Source: Phytophthora colocasiae
Lineage: Eukaryota; Oomycota; Peronosporomycetes; Peronosporales; Peronosporaceae
NCBI GenBank assembly: GCA_018806915.1
Contig: JAGKQI010000091.1
Span: 1,612,001-1,676,000 of the forward strand
Direction: 5' to 3'
Length of the DNA: 64,000 nt
Shown here: in pieces, positions 30,076 to 39,455 of the stretch
How positions within the stretch are numbered: the first letter of the stretch is position 1
Layout: every line of letters begins with the position of its first letter
The notes under the pieces: model-generated
Database searches by the model: none
What the model was told of the DNA's origin: nothing
What the model saw: the letters and a program-made list of their open reading frames with translations, nothing else
Translations under genes and position numbers: made by a program

Positions 30076-32124
30076 GTGCGTGAGAGGCACTGGGGCTCAG
30101 CCCCGAAGAGCTCCGTGCTCTTGAACACGGAACGTGTGAGCAAGCAGGGCTTGCTGGTCGTCCATGTGGACGTGAAGGGCTTCGAGAAGCCGTGGATCGT
30201 GTTGATCGATTCAGGAGCGTCTGGCAACTACGTCAGACGCTCCACCGTTGAGGGTAGTCAGCAATATGCTGAGGCGCTTCGAGCGCGAAGAGGTGACACC
30301 GTCACTGTCCGTCTAGCGACGGGCGTCCGTGTCACGGCAGCCAAGGTCCCCATGGACCTACGGCTGAAGTTCCTGGACTTCGACAGCGTGGAACGCTGCT
30401 TGGTCTTGGACCTGGATGCGAGGTACGACCTCATCCTTGGTATGGCGTGGCTGGAGCGCCACGAGCCATGGATTGACTGGAGGTCGAAGACCTTAGGTGC
30501 TACGCACTTCTCTCCTAGCGGAGCTTTGGCGAGTCATGAACCCACCTCTGCTAGGAAGCAGAAGCGCTATTGGCGCGGGCATCGAGCCGAGTCGGCTATG
30601 ATGCTGGAAGTCGGTGTGTCCGAGTTAGTGGACAGCACCGATAGCGAGGACCGCAGTCCTGTTGAGCGCATAGCGCTGGTTGACAGTGAGTCAACGTGTG
30701 GGCAAAGCTCACGTAACCCCTGTGGGGCGGCACGTACTCCGTCGAGTGATACTGGTCGTGGACCAAGTCGATCGCTGAGTGTCTCTGAAACTGGACCTGT
30801 TACGGTCATTGATTGTGCAGCGGCACGTACTCCGCTGAGCGGCATCGGTCGTCGACCGAGTGGATCGCTGAGTGTCTCTGACACTGGGCCGAGAGAGGCC
30901 GAAACTTGTGCGACGGCACGTACTCCGTCGAGTAGACGCTCTTCGGCTAGGCGAAGACGTCGTAAGGCCCTTCGGGCGAGACGCTCTGCGTCTGAGTCAT
31001 CCGTGACGTCAAGTGCCGACGCACCGGAGGGCTGTGGGCAGCTATACACTCTGGTTGATGGAGTGGGCTGTAGTGCCGAAGGCAGTGTCCTGCTGGACGA
31101 CTTGCCAAGTGTTGACAAGCTCCTTGAGCTAGAGGAGATGTCCTTCGCCGACTTTGGCGATGCCTTGAAGGCTGGCGAACTCGCCGAGGTGGTCATCGTT
31201 CGACCTGAGGAGGAGTTAAACTCGTCGTCCCTCGTTGACGAGTCCGTCTTGGCCGAAGTCAAGAAGGCGTTGAACGCCAGGAGTGGATCGGAGATCCTCA
31301 AGAATCCCTCGGATCCCTTCTACTCCTTGCTGAAGGAATATGGAGACGTTGTCTCGAAGGAACCACCGAGTGGCCTGCCTCCCGACCGAGGCGTTCGTCA
31401 TGAGATCGACTTAGTTCCCGGAACTAAATACTGCGTGACCCGGCAGTGGCCTCTTCCTAAAGAGCAATGCGACGTCATTGACGCCTTCTTCCGTGCGAAG
31501 CACGCGGCGGGTCTCGTGCGCGAGAGCAAGTCTCCGCATTCCGCGCCAACGTTCTGTGTCAGAAAGCCGAATGGCAAGTGGCGTATCGTTCTCGCTTTTA
31601 ACAAGCTCAACGCTGCCACGATTCCGGCGCAGACGCCGATTCCTAGGAAGGATGTTCTTCAGAACAACATGGTGGGTTGCACCATGTACAGTGCGCTCGA
31701 CTTAGTCGATGGGTACTATCAGCTGCTCATGCGAGCCAGTGATATTCCGCTTACAGCGGTGAGCACCCCGAGCGGTATGCTCTGGGAGTGGCTCGTCATG
31801 CCCCAAGGGCTCTCGAACGCGCCCGCAACGTTCAATCGTCTAGTGACGCAGCTGTTCAGGCCCCTGCGGGCATTCGCACAAACGTACTTTGACGACGTGT
31901 TCGTCCACAGTCAGGCCGAACACGGCAAGACTGACGTTGAGGTGCACGTGGAACACGTGAGAGCTGTGCTCGAGTGCATGCGCACGAACAAATTGTACGC
32001 CAACGCAGACAAGTGCGTCTTTGGCGCGGAAGAAATCCCCTTCCTAGGGTGCTTCATTGGGAAGCATGGCCTTCGTGCTGATCCAGCAAAGGTCAAGGCC
32101 ATTGTGGATTGGCCGGTTCCTTGA
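30076..32124 (+). CDS. gypsy copy B Pol: protease and reverse transcriptase
   Basis: This 682-codon ORF starts with the protease (WIVLIDSGASGNYVRR, about residues 36-51). A repetitive linker of about 35-residue units (three copies of the AARTP...SLSVSDTGP type) and a basic patch follow. Then comes a complete RT: CVRKPNGKWRIVLAFNKLN, YSALDLVDGYYQLLM, LVMPQGLSNAPATFNRL and the catalytic YFDDVFVHSQ, then the thumb (FLGCFIGKHGLR). It stops at a frame change; the following ORF continues the thumb/connection. Confidence 0.9.
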   Translation: MRERHWGSAPKSSVLLNTERVSKQGLLVVHVDVKGFEKPWIVLIDSGASGNYVRRSTVEGSQQYAEALRARRGDTVTVRLATGVRVTAAKVPMDLRLKFLDFDSVERCLVLDLDARYDLILGMAWLERHEPWIDWRSKTLGATHFSPSGALASHEPTSARKQKRYWRGHRAESAMMLEVGVSELVDSTDSEDRSPVERIALVDSESTCGQSSRNPCGAARTPSSDTGRGPSRSLSVSETGPVTVIDCAAARTPLSGIGRRPSGSLSVSDTGPREAETCATARTPSSRRSSARRRRRKALRARRSASESSVTSSADAPEGCGQLYTLVDGVGCSAEGSVLLDDLPSVDKLLELEEMSFADFGDALKAGELAEVVIVRPEEELNSSSLVDESVLAEVKKALNARSGSEILKNPSDPFYSLLKEYGDVVSKEPPSGLPPDRGVRHEIDLVPGTKYCVTRQWPLPKEQCDVIDAFFRAKHAAGLVRESKSPHSAPTFCVRKPNGKWRIVLAFNKLNAATIPAQTPIPRKDVLQNNMVGCTMYSALDLVDGYYQLLMRASDIPLTAVSTPSGMLWEWLVMPQGLSNAPATFNRLVTQLFRPLRAFAQTYFDDVFVHSQAEHGKTDVEVHVEHVRAVLECMRTNKLYANADKCVFGAEEIPFLGCFIGKHGLRADPAKVKAIVDWPVP

Positions 32125-33356
32125 ACCAGAAGGACTTGCGTAAGTGGCTGGGCTTGGCCAACTACTTGCACAAGTATAGCGAGAACTACGCTGAGTTGGC
32201 TCGGCCACTGACGGATCTCCTTAAGAAGGATGCCGAGTGGGTATGGCGTGCCGAGCACGAGAATGCGTTCACTTGTATCAAGGATAGCCTGCTTCAGGCA
32301 CCGATACTGGCGTTGCCAGACCCCGCTCGTCCGTTTATCGTCGTCTGTGACGCCTCGGACTTTGCCATCGGCAGTGCTTTGCTACAAGCGGACGCCGAAG
32401 GGCGCGAACGCGTCATTGCGTTTGAGTCTCGGCAGCTCAAGGCTGCTGAGAAGAACTATCCAGTTCATGACAAGGAGCTACTTGCGATGAAGTACGCCCT
32501 CGTCAAATTCAGGGTTCACCTGCTCGGCTCCAAGCCGTTTGTGATCTACACGGATCATGCGTCACTACGCACAGCGACGCAGTCGCCTCACCTCTCGCAG
32601 AGGATGGCCCGATGGCTCTCCTTCTTTGCGGAGTATAACTTCGAGGTGAAGTACAAGCCTGGCAGGCAGAACGTCCTCGCTGACGCGTTATCACGTCGCC
32701 CGGACTATGAGTTATCTCATGTCACCTCGGTGACGTCGTCCGTGACGGACATGGTTCGAGCAGCGTACGCTCAGGACGACTCTTGTGTCGCGTTGCTCCA
32801 AGCTCTGGGGAGCGATGAGTTTAAAGACTCAAAGGTGACTCTGTCACGACGCCTAAAGGCGAGACTCCAACGCTACAGCCTGGAAGGCGGTCTGCTGTAC
32901 TACAGCACGGGTCAGGATGACCCACCACGAGTGGTAGTTCCTCACGATGAGGATCTGAAGTACCGTATCCTCTATGAGGCTCACGACACACCCACAGGCG
33001 GCCACCTCGGTCGCGAGAAGACGTACGGCTCGGTGAGCTCCATGTTCTGGTGGCCGAAGATGTACAAGTGGGTCAGCACATATGTGCGCACGTGCGAGAC
33101 GTGTCAGCGGGTTAAACCCTCGCCGCATGCGGCTGCGCCTTTGGCGAGCTTACCTGTACCCTCTGGGTGTTGGCAGTCCATAAGTATGGACTTTGTGTTT
33201 GGCCTGCCGAAGGACTCGGCAGGCAACACGGGCGTGGTGGTCTTTGTTGACCGTCTGAGCAAGATGGCTCACCTATGGCTGTGCCGACACCGTCGATGGC
33301 GCTGGTACAGCGACGATCTTCATCGATCGGGTCTTCCGCCAGCATGGGCTGCCTGA
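32109..33356 (+). CDS. gypsy copy B Pol: RNase H and integrase N-terminal half
   Basis: 415 codons continue the previous ORF in another frame: KWLGLANYLHKYSENYAE (connection), RNase H (FIVVCDASDFAIGSALLQAD, FESRQLKAAEKNYPVHDKEL, YTDHASLRT), integrase zinc domain (EAHDTPTGGHLGREK, CETCQRVK) and the first Asp of the core (SISMDFVFGLPKDSAG). The frame fails near 33,275 and the rest is read from the next ORF. Confidence 0.88.
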   Translation: MAGSLNQKDLRKWLGLANYLHKYSENYAELARPLTDLLKKDAEWVWRAEHENAFTCIKDSLLQAPILALPDPARPFIVVCDASDFAIGSALLQADAEGRERVIAFESRQLKAAEKNYPVHDKELLAMKYALVKFRVHLLGSKPFVIYTDHASLRTATQSPHLSQRMARWLSFFAEYNFEVKYKPGRQNVLADALSRRPDYELSHVTSVTSSVTDMVRAAYAQDDSCVALLQALGSDEFKDSKVTLSRRLKARLQRYSLEGGLLYYSTGQDDPPRVVVPHDEDLKYRILYEAHDTPTGGHLGREKTYGSVSSMFWWPKMYKWVSTYVRTCETCQRVKPSPHAAAPLASLPVPSGCWQSISMDFVFGLPKDSAGNTGVVVFVDRLSKMAHLWLCRHRRWRWYSDDLHRSGLPPAWAA

Positions 33357-34674
33357 GACCATTGTCTCGGATCGAGATCCCCGTTTCACGGGTCACTTCT
33401 GGACGTCCGTCTTCAAGGTGCTGGGCACTCGACTGGACATGTCCACGGCGGACCATCCGCAGACCGACGGTCAGACCGAACGCGTGAACCGCGTTCTGGA
33501 GGACATCCTCCGCAGCGAATGCGCTGAAACGCCGAAGCGTTGGAGCGCTATGCTCCCTCTCGTTGAGTTCTCCATGAACAATGCGGTGCATGCCTCGACA
33601 GGCTTCACCCCGTTCTACGTGAACGGCCTTGCGCATCCGCGCGTCCCGCTCACTCCGCCTCGCGGTAGCCTTGGGCTTAGTGGGGGAGAGGCTGTGCCGT
33701 CGCTCGACTCCGAGCTTGCTGATATCAGCCCTTCTGCTGTGCGTAAACAAGTCGATGACTTCCTCTCGGTGAGATTGAGCGTATTACGCCGTGTGCGTGA
33801 CGCGATGGCCGAAAGCCAAGACGTTCAGAAAGAACAGGCTGATGCAAAAGGCAGAGGCAATGTATGGGAATTTAAGGTCGGTGACCAGGTTTTATTAAAC
33901 GCTAAGAACCTACCTACACATGCAGTGTCCAGTGTCTTTAAGACGAAATTGCGTCCGCGTTTCATCGGACCATTTACGGTCGTGGCCAAGAAGGGCCTGG
34001 CATACACGCTTGACTTGCCAAAGCGGATGCGAACACACCCGGTGTTCTACGTCGGCTTGCTCAAGCCATATCGGGACCCCGCGGGGGTGAGCGCGAAGGC
34101 GCTGGCACCGACGACACGTGCCCAGGCTGCGTCAGCAGCAACGTCACCTGGCCCCGCAACTCAGCGAGCTGAAGCTCCTGCTGGTGCAGGCGAGCAGTCA
34201 GGGACTGAGGACCTTCGAGCCAAGCCATCCGGCTTTCAATCTCCTCCATGTCATGAGCGAGACGGGCATGCGAATGCCAAACGCTCTCCAGGTTCCCCTG
34301 AAGAGACTGAGTCTGACTCTGGAGAGTATCGATCGAGCGATCGAGTTGATACCAGGCGCGCTGCGACAGATAACGCTCGTCACACTCATCGAGTATTGCG
34401 TTCCGCAGCGAATCGGCCTCCTCCACCGTTGCTCGATGAGCAGGGGACTCCCCACTACCACGTGGAGCGCCTGATGGCGCGGCGTCGCCACCGTAGTCAA
34501 AACCAGTATCTGGTGAAGTGGCGTGAATATCCTCATTCCCAAAACTCGTGGGAGTTTGAAGGGCCCCTGAGGCAGGACTGCCCTGACGTCGTGGACGCTT
34601 TTGATCGCGAAGATCGGGGGCGCCCGAAGGGCTCGAGGTCGACCACTCGGTCGACACCCGCTTCTCACCACTAG
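33275..34674 (+). CDS. gypsy copy B Pol: integrase core end and chromodomain
   Basis: After the frame change the reading is DTVDGAGTATIFIDRVFRQH and ETIVSDRDPRFTGHFW (second Asp), then ADHPQTDGQTERVNRVLED (Glu). The tail KVGDQVLLNAKNLPT and FIGPFTVVAKKGLAYTLDLP follows, then a long Pro/Ser/Arg linker, and a chromodomain at the end (YHVERLMARRRHRSQNQYLVKW, NSWEFEGPLRQD). The last 600 bp overlap the antisense ORF. Confidence 0.85.
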
Positions 34675-34954
34675 TGTGAGAAGCTGACGGACTAGCAGCC
34701 GAGCTCAGGCTCTGGTCCGTGGCTGGCACAGCCACGCTCGGAGACTGAAGGAGCATCCTGCGAAGCAGGGATAGTGGCCTGAGAGGCGGGAGCCACTGCC
34801 GTCGTGTGACGAGGAAAGCGGCCGGGCCGCACGCGTATCTTCGCGTACTGGAAGAGTAGACCTCGGGCGAGGCGGACGTCCACCTCGGCGCAGCTCTCCA
34901 TGAGCCGGTCAAACGACGCGAGCTTCCGTGAAGCCTCGGCCCAGGTGGCCACAT
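34061..34954 (-). CDS. Antisense ORF of gypsy copy B, distal part (coiled-coil tail)
   Basis: A 297-codon minus-strand ORF lies across the sense chromodomain. It reads HATSPDTGFDYGGDAAPSG, AHRATVEEADSLRNAILDECDERYL, then a predicted coiled coil (RLAHDMEEIESRMAWLEG, LHQQELQLAELRGQVTLLL). Copy A shows the same peptides. It is in another frame than the proximal part (34,692-36,059), so either an intron or a frame change joins them. Not recognised as any known family; because it overlaps a conserved sense domain, some of the conservation may be a by-product. Confidence 0.45.
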   Translation of the reverse strand: MWPPGPRLHGSSRRLTGSWRAAPRWTSASPEVYSSSTRRYACGPAAFLVTRRQWLPPLRPLSLLRRMLLQSPSVAVPATDQSLSSAASPSASHTSGEKRVSTEWSTSSPSGAPDLRDQKRPRRQGSPASGALQTPTSFGNEDIHATSPDTGFDYGGDAAPSGAPRGSGESPAHRATVEEADSLRNAILDECDERYLSQRAWYQLDRSIDTLQSQTQSLQGNLESVWHSHARLAHDMEEIESRMAWLEGPQSLTARLHQQELQLAELRGQVTLLLTQPGHVSSVPAPSRSPPRGPDMA

Positions 34955-36059
34955 GGACCATGTAGTCCCGGGTGGTCTCTCCGGTTTGGAGCAGGAGTGG
35001 ATAAGTCCTCATCTGAGGCACAGACTCCCGTCGTCGTTGCTTATCTAAGCGTTGCCGATACTCGGCGAGTGTGCACACCTGCGGGGTCAGGAAACGCTCA
35101 TGGAGCCCCTGTCGCTGCTGAGTCTCAGCCACCGTACGTGGAGGATCGCCTATAGCGTAACCATGCAGGTTCGGCTGCGCCATCAACTGCTTCACCTGCT
35201 CGGCAGGGTCGCGAGGCTCGAAGCCGTAGTCGCGCCGCGACGAAGTCCCCACGATGTCCCGTTGGACCGGTCGACGTGACTCTGGAGCACCGCTCATGGA
35301 AGCCTCCTGTGCCTCATCCAGAGGGTTGGTGATCGCGTCTTCGACTCCCTTGAGTGACTCTGGCTCATCGCGAATAGGAAGTGGTGGTGCGTTGCGCAAC
35401 GCGTTGAGCACGAGGCTCGAAGGTCCCTCCGGGAACGGATTGGGCTGCCGCAGCTGCCGAGGAATTGAGTACCGACGCGGATCGCGTGGAGAGCGCAGCT
35501 CAGCTCGGGTCGTCCGAGGGCTCGCAGGAGCAGGAGACGCATGGGCATCGCCCTGTTCGGACTCCTCGTAGTCCACTTCGACCTCGCCTTCCTCCGTAGG
35601 AGAGCGACGAGGGTCGCGCGTCGGCGACGCTGTCGTGTACTCGAAGGGTGAGCCACCGCTACCACTTGACGTCGGGCTGGCCTTGAACATCGCTCCGTAG
35701 CGAAGGCGAGACGCCGCGAAATACTCCGAAACGGAGAGCGTGAGAGGAGCCGAGGGCTCAGACCGGAAAGCGCTGAGGCGCTGGGGCGTAGACGCCTGGT
35801 CACGGGACACCTCAGGAGCGGTTGGCTCGCTGGGGAGAATTGGAGAATGTGCTCGTTGAGCCAGCGCGCCCGCGCACTCTCGTTGAGAGATTTCTTTTAT
35901 CGGAAAGTTGCCGGTGACAGGCCTTGACAAGGCAGTTATGTCTACAGTTGTAGATACTCCGTATCCACGGTTTGGTGGGGGAGGGTGTAACGGGGTTACA
36001 CGGCGCTGCGCGCCTTGGCTACAATAGGTGTGGTATACACCATCCAGGTCACAAGTCAC
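34692..36059 (-). CDS. Antisense ORF of gypsy copy B, proximal part (455 codons)
   Basis: The ORF reads away from the 3' LTR, opposite to pol, and starts within the LTR; the ATG used is uncertain. Most of it lies in the stretch between the end of pol and the LTR, which has no sense gene. It begins with a Ser/Pro/Arg-rich region (ISQREC, YFAASRLRYG, SPTRDPRRSP, VDYEES). A more structured part follows (SRRDYGFEPRDPAEQVKQLM, LHERFLTPQVCTLAEYRQRL, TRDYMVHVATWAEASRKLASF, LARGLLFQYAKIRV). Copy A keeps the same peptides in spite of silent-looking differences. No domain recognised; the last part could be a Gag-like helical fold. Confidence 0.55.
   Translation of the reverse strand: MTCDLDGVYHTYCSQGAQRRVTPLHPPPPNRGYGVSTTVDITALSRPVTGNFPIKEISQRECAGALAQRAHSPILPSEPTAPEVSRDQASTPQRLSAFRSEPSAPLTLSVSEYFAASRLRYGAMFKASPTSSGSGGSPFEYTTASPTRDPRRSPTEEGEVEVDYEESEQGDAHASPAPASPRTTRAELRSPRDPRRYSIPRQLRQPNPFPEGPSSLVLNALRNAPPLPIRDEPESLKGVEDAITNPLDEAQEASMSGAPESRRPVQRDIVGTSSRRDYGFEPRDPAEQVKQLMAQPNLHGYAIGDPPRTVAETQQRQGLHERFLTPQVCTLAEYRQRLDKQRRRESVPQMRTYPLLLQTGETTRDYMVHVATWAEASRKLASFDRLMESCAEVDVRLARGLLFQYAKIRVRPGRFPRHTTAVAPASQATIPASQDAPSVSERGCASHGPEPELGC
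35969..35985 (+). other. Polypurine tract of gypsy copy B
   Basis: GGTTTGGTGGGGGAGGG directly precedes the 3' LTR and is the expected primer for plus-strand synthesis. Confidence 0.8.
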
Positions 36060-36397
36060 AGATCCGTGTACGACACATAGTGTTTCTCACACGTCACATA
36101 TGTAGCCAGTTGCTGGCTGTTAGCTCAGAGCCACACATTGCATTTGATTAGGATTTAGTATGTTAGATACTAAATCCGTTACATTCAGGATTAGGGCAAT
36201 AAAATAAATAAAAATCAGTTTGCATTTTACATAATTAGTGTTAGTTCCTTTATTATAGGGACACTGATTGTGAGAGTCCCGTATTTAGTGGACTACTTGG
36301 TTCTTGTATAGAACCGAAGGCTAGTGCCTTGCAAGCAGGACTCTACGAGTCAACCAAACTTCCTCTGTGCCGTGCACACCTACGCAGCCCCGCTGCA
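35986..36397 (+). repeat. gypsy copy B 3' LTR
   Basis: 412 bp, identical to 28,605-29,016 except for two bases near its start; followed by GTCAG. Confidence 0.93.
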
Positions 36398-37196
36398 GTC
36401 AGTCTTCACGTCCAAAACGCATGAGAGCAAGTAGACCAGTCAGACCCTGGAGTCGACAAAGAGTAGGTAGTTCAGGCAGCATGTACACCAGGCAACAAGT
36501 ACTCCAGACAGCTAGTACTTCAGGAAACTAGTAACCCCAGGCAAGTAGTACTTCCGTCACTTGTAGAGTCGAACGCCAGCAACTTTGGTCAGTGTTCACG
36601 TCAGAGTCGAGAGATAGTAAGTTGTTCATTTCGCATTTCAGCCAGTGTTCACCTCGAAGTCAATCAGCATAAATTATTTCAGTCGCGGGACGAGTTGATC
36701 AACAGTAAGTCGTTCAGTCAGAGGGGGAGGTTGATCACCAGCTGCTACTTCGCGCAGTGGCGAAGTCAATTACCAGCAGCTACTTAGCACCAGCTACTTC
36801 GCGCGGTGGCGGAGTCGATCAGCAGCAGCTACTTCGGTTAGTGGCGGAGTCGATCAAAAACAACTACTTCGGTCAGTGATGGAGTAGATCTCCAGCGGCT
36901 ACTTAGGTCAGTGACGGAGTCGATCAAAATCAACTACTTCGAGCAGTGACGAAGTAGATCACCAGCAGGCACTTCGGGTATGTGGCACTCCCCGACCACG
37001 ACCAAACCATCACTTCGAGAACTCCATGATAAAGTTGCAGCCTCCCCGACCAGGACTTTACTCACTCCACCAACTAACAGTCGAGATCGACCAACACGTT
37101 ACCTCGCGACTTCATCCACTTAACATCACACTCAACCATACTGATAGTAACTGTGGGCTCACCCCATGGGCCATCGGCTATCTTGTCGAGTTTAGT
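36398..37196. other. Non-coding repeat-rich sequence
   Basis: No gene. It continues the style of 27,800-28,604 (many CACTTC and AAGTAG pieces) and holds a minisatellite at 36,738-36,975. Confidence 0.4.
36738..36975. repeat. Minisatellite, unit about 35 bp, about seven copies
   Basis: Units follow the pattern CAGCTACTTCGGTCAGTG(A/G)CGGAGTCGATCA. One unit near 36,772 is shortened; the others differ at several positions. Confidence 0.75.
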
Positions 37197-37751
37197 CTAC
37201 TTGGCAGTCACTGCAGCAATCAGGATGACTAGTCCCCCTGGATCGAATACTCTAGTCTGCGCTCTGCTCACTCCAGTTGTGCCCACTTCCCAACTAGTCA
37301 CAATCATCTCAATCCCTCTGGTAGTAGTCGGCTCACTCCGTTCGTCATGTGCGTTTGACTGGGTTGCGTCCGGGAACTCTCCGTAAGTACCCGATGTAGC
37401 TGTTGACTCCCCACCAGTCCCGTCGGTGGTAGTCCACTCGATTCTGTCGTTATATGATATTTCTTCGTGTCGGTCAGAGGACACCGTGTCCTCAGTAGTT
37501 TTCCCATCTCCAGTCCCGTCGGTAGAAGATGATCCACTTAGTAGTTCCCCTTGCTCTTCTCCATGAGCGTCTGGGGCGATTACTTCTTTGCCCGGCACAG
37601 TCACTTCGTCTTCGTTCGACTCTTCAAACTTGGCAGTCACACTCTCATACTCGTAGTCACTCCACTTTTGAGGCACGACGACCCGCTGGTCATCGCGCTC
37701 CCATCCTCTGCTAGGACAGTCCGTCGTCCTAAGTTCTTGATATGCAGGTTC

Positions 37752-37849
<98 letters not shown>

Positions 37850-38344
37850 TCGCAGCACGGGTCATGTCACAAAAGTTCCGTTGAGTTCTACGAATGAGGT
37901 GTTTCACGCCGTTTGATACTGTCTCGGACCATATTCCTCGCTCCATCATCAGACTACTCACGTAAATGTTCATCCAGCACGCATTTACTCCTTCACACAG
38001 TCTTCGCTCTTCAGTTCCAGTCATGTTCACTCCAGTTGTTGTCAGTTCTTTCTTCGTAAGTCGTCTATCAAGTTCACTCTCAGTCACTCCAGTTTCCATC
38101 AGTTCACAATTCACAAGAACAGCTCCAGTCACTTCGCCTCCACCAAGATACACTTCAGGTAGTGAACTCTTCGAGATACTTTCACAGACATCTCCACTTT
38201 GAAAGAGTAGATTGTCGAGTTTCTTGTCGTTCACTTCCTCTTCATCTAGTTGCTCATCAACTAGTTCTTCAAGTAGGTAGTCCAATTCGCCATATGTAGA
38301 CGATCCAGTAGCGACTTCAGTACTGTTCGACCTCCCACTTGTTT
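37197..38344 (-). CDS. Unidentified ORF with a long threonine run
   Basis: The minus strand is open for about 380 codons. The first half (LDYLLEELVDEQLDEEEV, RRLTKKELTTTGVNM) is acidic, the middle is a run of about 33 Thr encoded by a trinucleotide repeat, and the end is Ser/Thr/Glu/Gly-rich (SSSTDGTGDGKTTEDTV). No domain seen. Upstream it joins a MULE fragment in the same frame, so it may be a chance fusion or the acidic first ORF of an older retroelement. Low confidence as a real gene. Confidence 0.3.
37752..37849. repeat. Microsatellite (AGT)n followed by (TGT)n
   Basis: About 12 AGT units pass directly into about 20 TGT units on the plus strand. On the minus strand both read as threonine codons (ACT, ACA). 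Confidence 0.95.
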
Positions 38345-39032
38345 GGTTGAGGTTCCTCATCAGAACTAGGACAGCCGAATATTCGGCCTGTGTCAACCGG
38401 CTAGCGACAAACATTGCAACCAGGTGGTACTTCCGAGAACAATCATGAATCCACAAGTAATGACGGGATACCCAATTTCGCTAAGCTTGAAGGTAGCATC
38501 TAAATGAAAAAGGGAAGACATGTTGTCCTGTTGGAACTGTTTCATCTTTTCTAGAAGTCCTAGCGTAGTTACGCCCATCACAAACGAATTGTGATCCTCA
38601 CCATTTCCAACGCTCGGAAACGCTTGGTCATCCACAGTCGGTCCGAAAAGAAATGCTTTGTTGGCCTCGATCCCTTAGTAGAACGGAAAATCGCGGACTA
38701 GCATCGGATAGACTCAACAGAATTCCGCTCCCCATTTTCACTCGTAATAGTTTCACGCACCTAGCAACTTGCTTGCACAATGGTTGGCGAGGCGCAGCTG
38801 AATGACGACGCAATCGCGACCAAATGTGGCGTGGTGCAAGTCCTGTTTCATCCATTTCCGCTATATATTTGCGCATTTCAGCCGTGATGATCGGTCGGTG
38901 AGCACCTTCACACGACGCTTCTCCTCGAGCATGTTCGACCGATGTTGCTAGAATTCTCCAACTTCCGGAAATTGAGTACTGCCACACCTTCCATAGCGCG
39001 ATTTGGCCGACATTGCCGACAGTGGCCGACAT
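38345..39032 (-). pseudogene. MULE transposase fragment (N-terminal and start of catalytic domain)
   Basis: The minus strand reads HRPIITAEMRKYIAEMDETGLAPRHIW, then after frame changes LFHLDATFKLSEIGYPVITCG and SRKYHLVAMFVASRLTQ. The DATFKL segment contains the first catalytic Asp of MULE transposases. The domain ends soon after, at RNLN, where the unidentified ORF begins. At least two frame changes. Confidence 0.65.
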
Positions 39033-39231
39033 GATTTTGATTGACTAAAAGTTTTGTCAACAAAGTCACGCAATAACGAGGTTTTTCTATTTATGAGGTT
39101 ATTTTCTGACTGGACACCAGCCTTTCAGTTGACAGCTCAGCCGTTTGTTGCTTGTCATTCGGCATTTTTCAGCTGTACGTCACAAGTCTCCGCCTCGGTA
39201 AGCCGTGCCCCACACACACACACATATCCAC

Positions 39232-39300
39232 ACCCACGAAGCTCTGAAGGTTGAGCCCAGCTAAAAGGCTGGTGGAGTTGGTTCGAATCCAACCGTGGGT
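39232..39300 (+). tRNA. tRNA-like gene, identity uncertain
   Basis: A cloverleaf can be drawn: a perfect 7-bp acceptor stem (ACCCACG/CGTGGGT), a D stem GCTC/GAGC, an anticodon stem CCAGC/GCTGG and a T arm GTTGG-TTCGAAT-CCAAC. The B-box GGTTCGAATCC is perfect, and a T5 terminator follows at 39,305-39,309. The anticodon loop, TAAAAG, has only six bases and there is no base 26, so the anticodon cannot be assigned and the gene may be a tRNA relic or a SINE head. Confidence 0.5.
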
Positions 39301-39455
39301 ATTCTTTTTCCTGTATCTGAGGTATTTGAGAGCTCAGCTAAGCTTGCTGTAGTGCTGTGGGTTTCCACATACCGTTAAGCTTGCTGTACGAGTGATCATA
39401 TGCTAAAGTGACAATAAAAAGAAATATTTCGCCATCAATATCGTGTATTTTCAGA

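Larger units (their letters stand above)
28605..36397 (+). mobile_element. Ty3/gypsy retrotransposon copy B (chromodomain type), full length 7,793 bp
   Basis: Two 412-bp LTRs differ at only two positions that I can find (near 28,623 and 28,628). The 5-bp duplication GTCAG flanks the element (28,600-28,604 and 36,398-36,402). Inside are gag, protease, RT with YFDD, RNase H, integrase and chromodomain on the plus strand, plus a long antisense ORF. It is the same family as copy A but not deleted. Three frame changes (about 29,150, 32,115 and 33,275) interrupt the polyprotein. Confidence 0.95.

Noticed and set aside
30567..31301. A 244-codon minus-strand ORF within pol of gypsy copy B.
   Set aside because: It lies opposite the repetitive protease-RT linker and mirrors its codon repeats; unlike the distal antisense ORF it is fully explained by the sense frame.
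36738..36975. Minisatellite considered as a CRISPR-like array.
   Set aside because: Units are head-to-tail without unique spacers, and the genome is eukaryotic.
39197..39228. An ACACAC tract before the tRNA-like gene as a regulatory element.
   Set aside because: Short simple repeat; no reason to assign a function.
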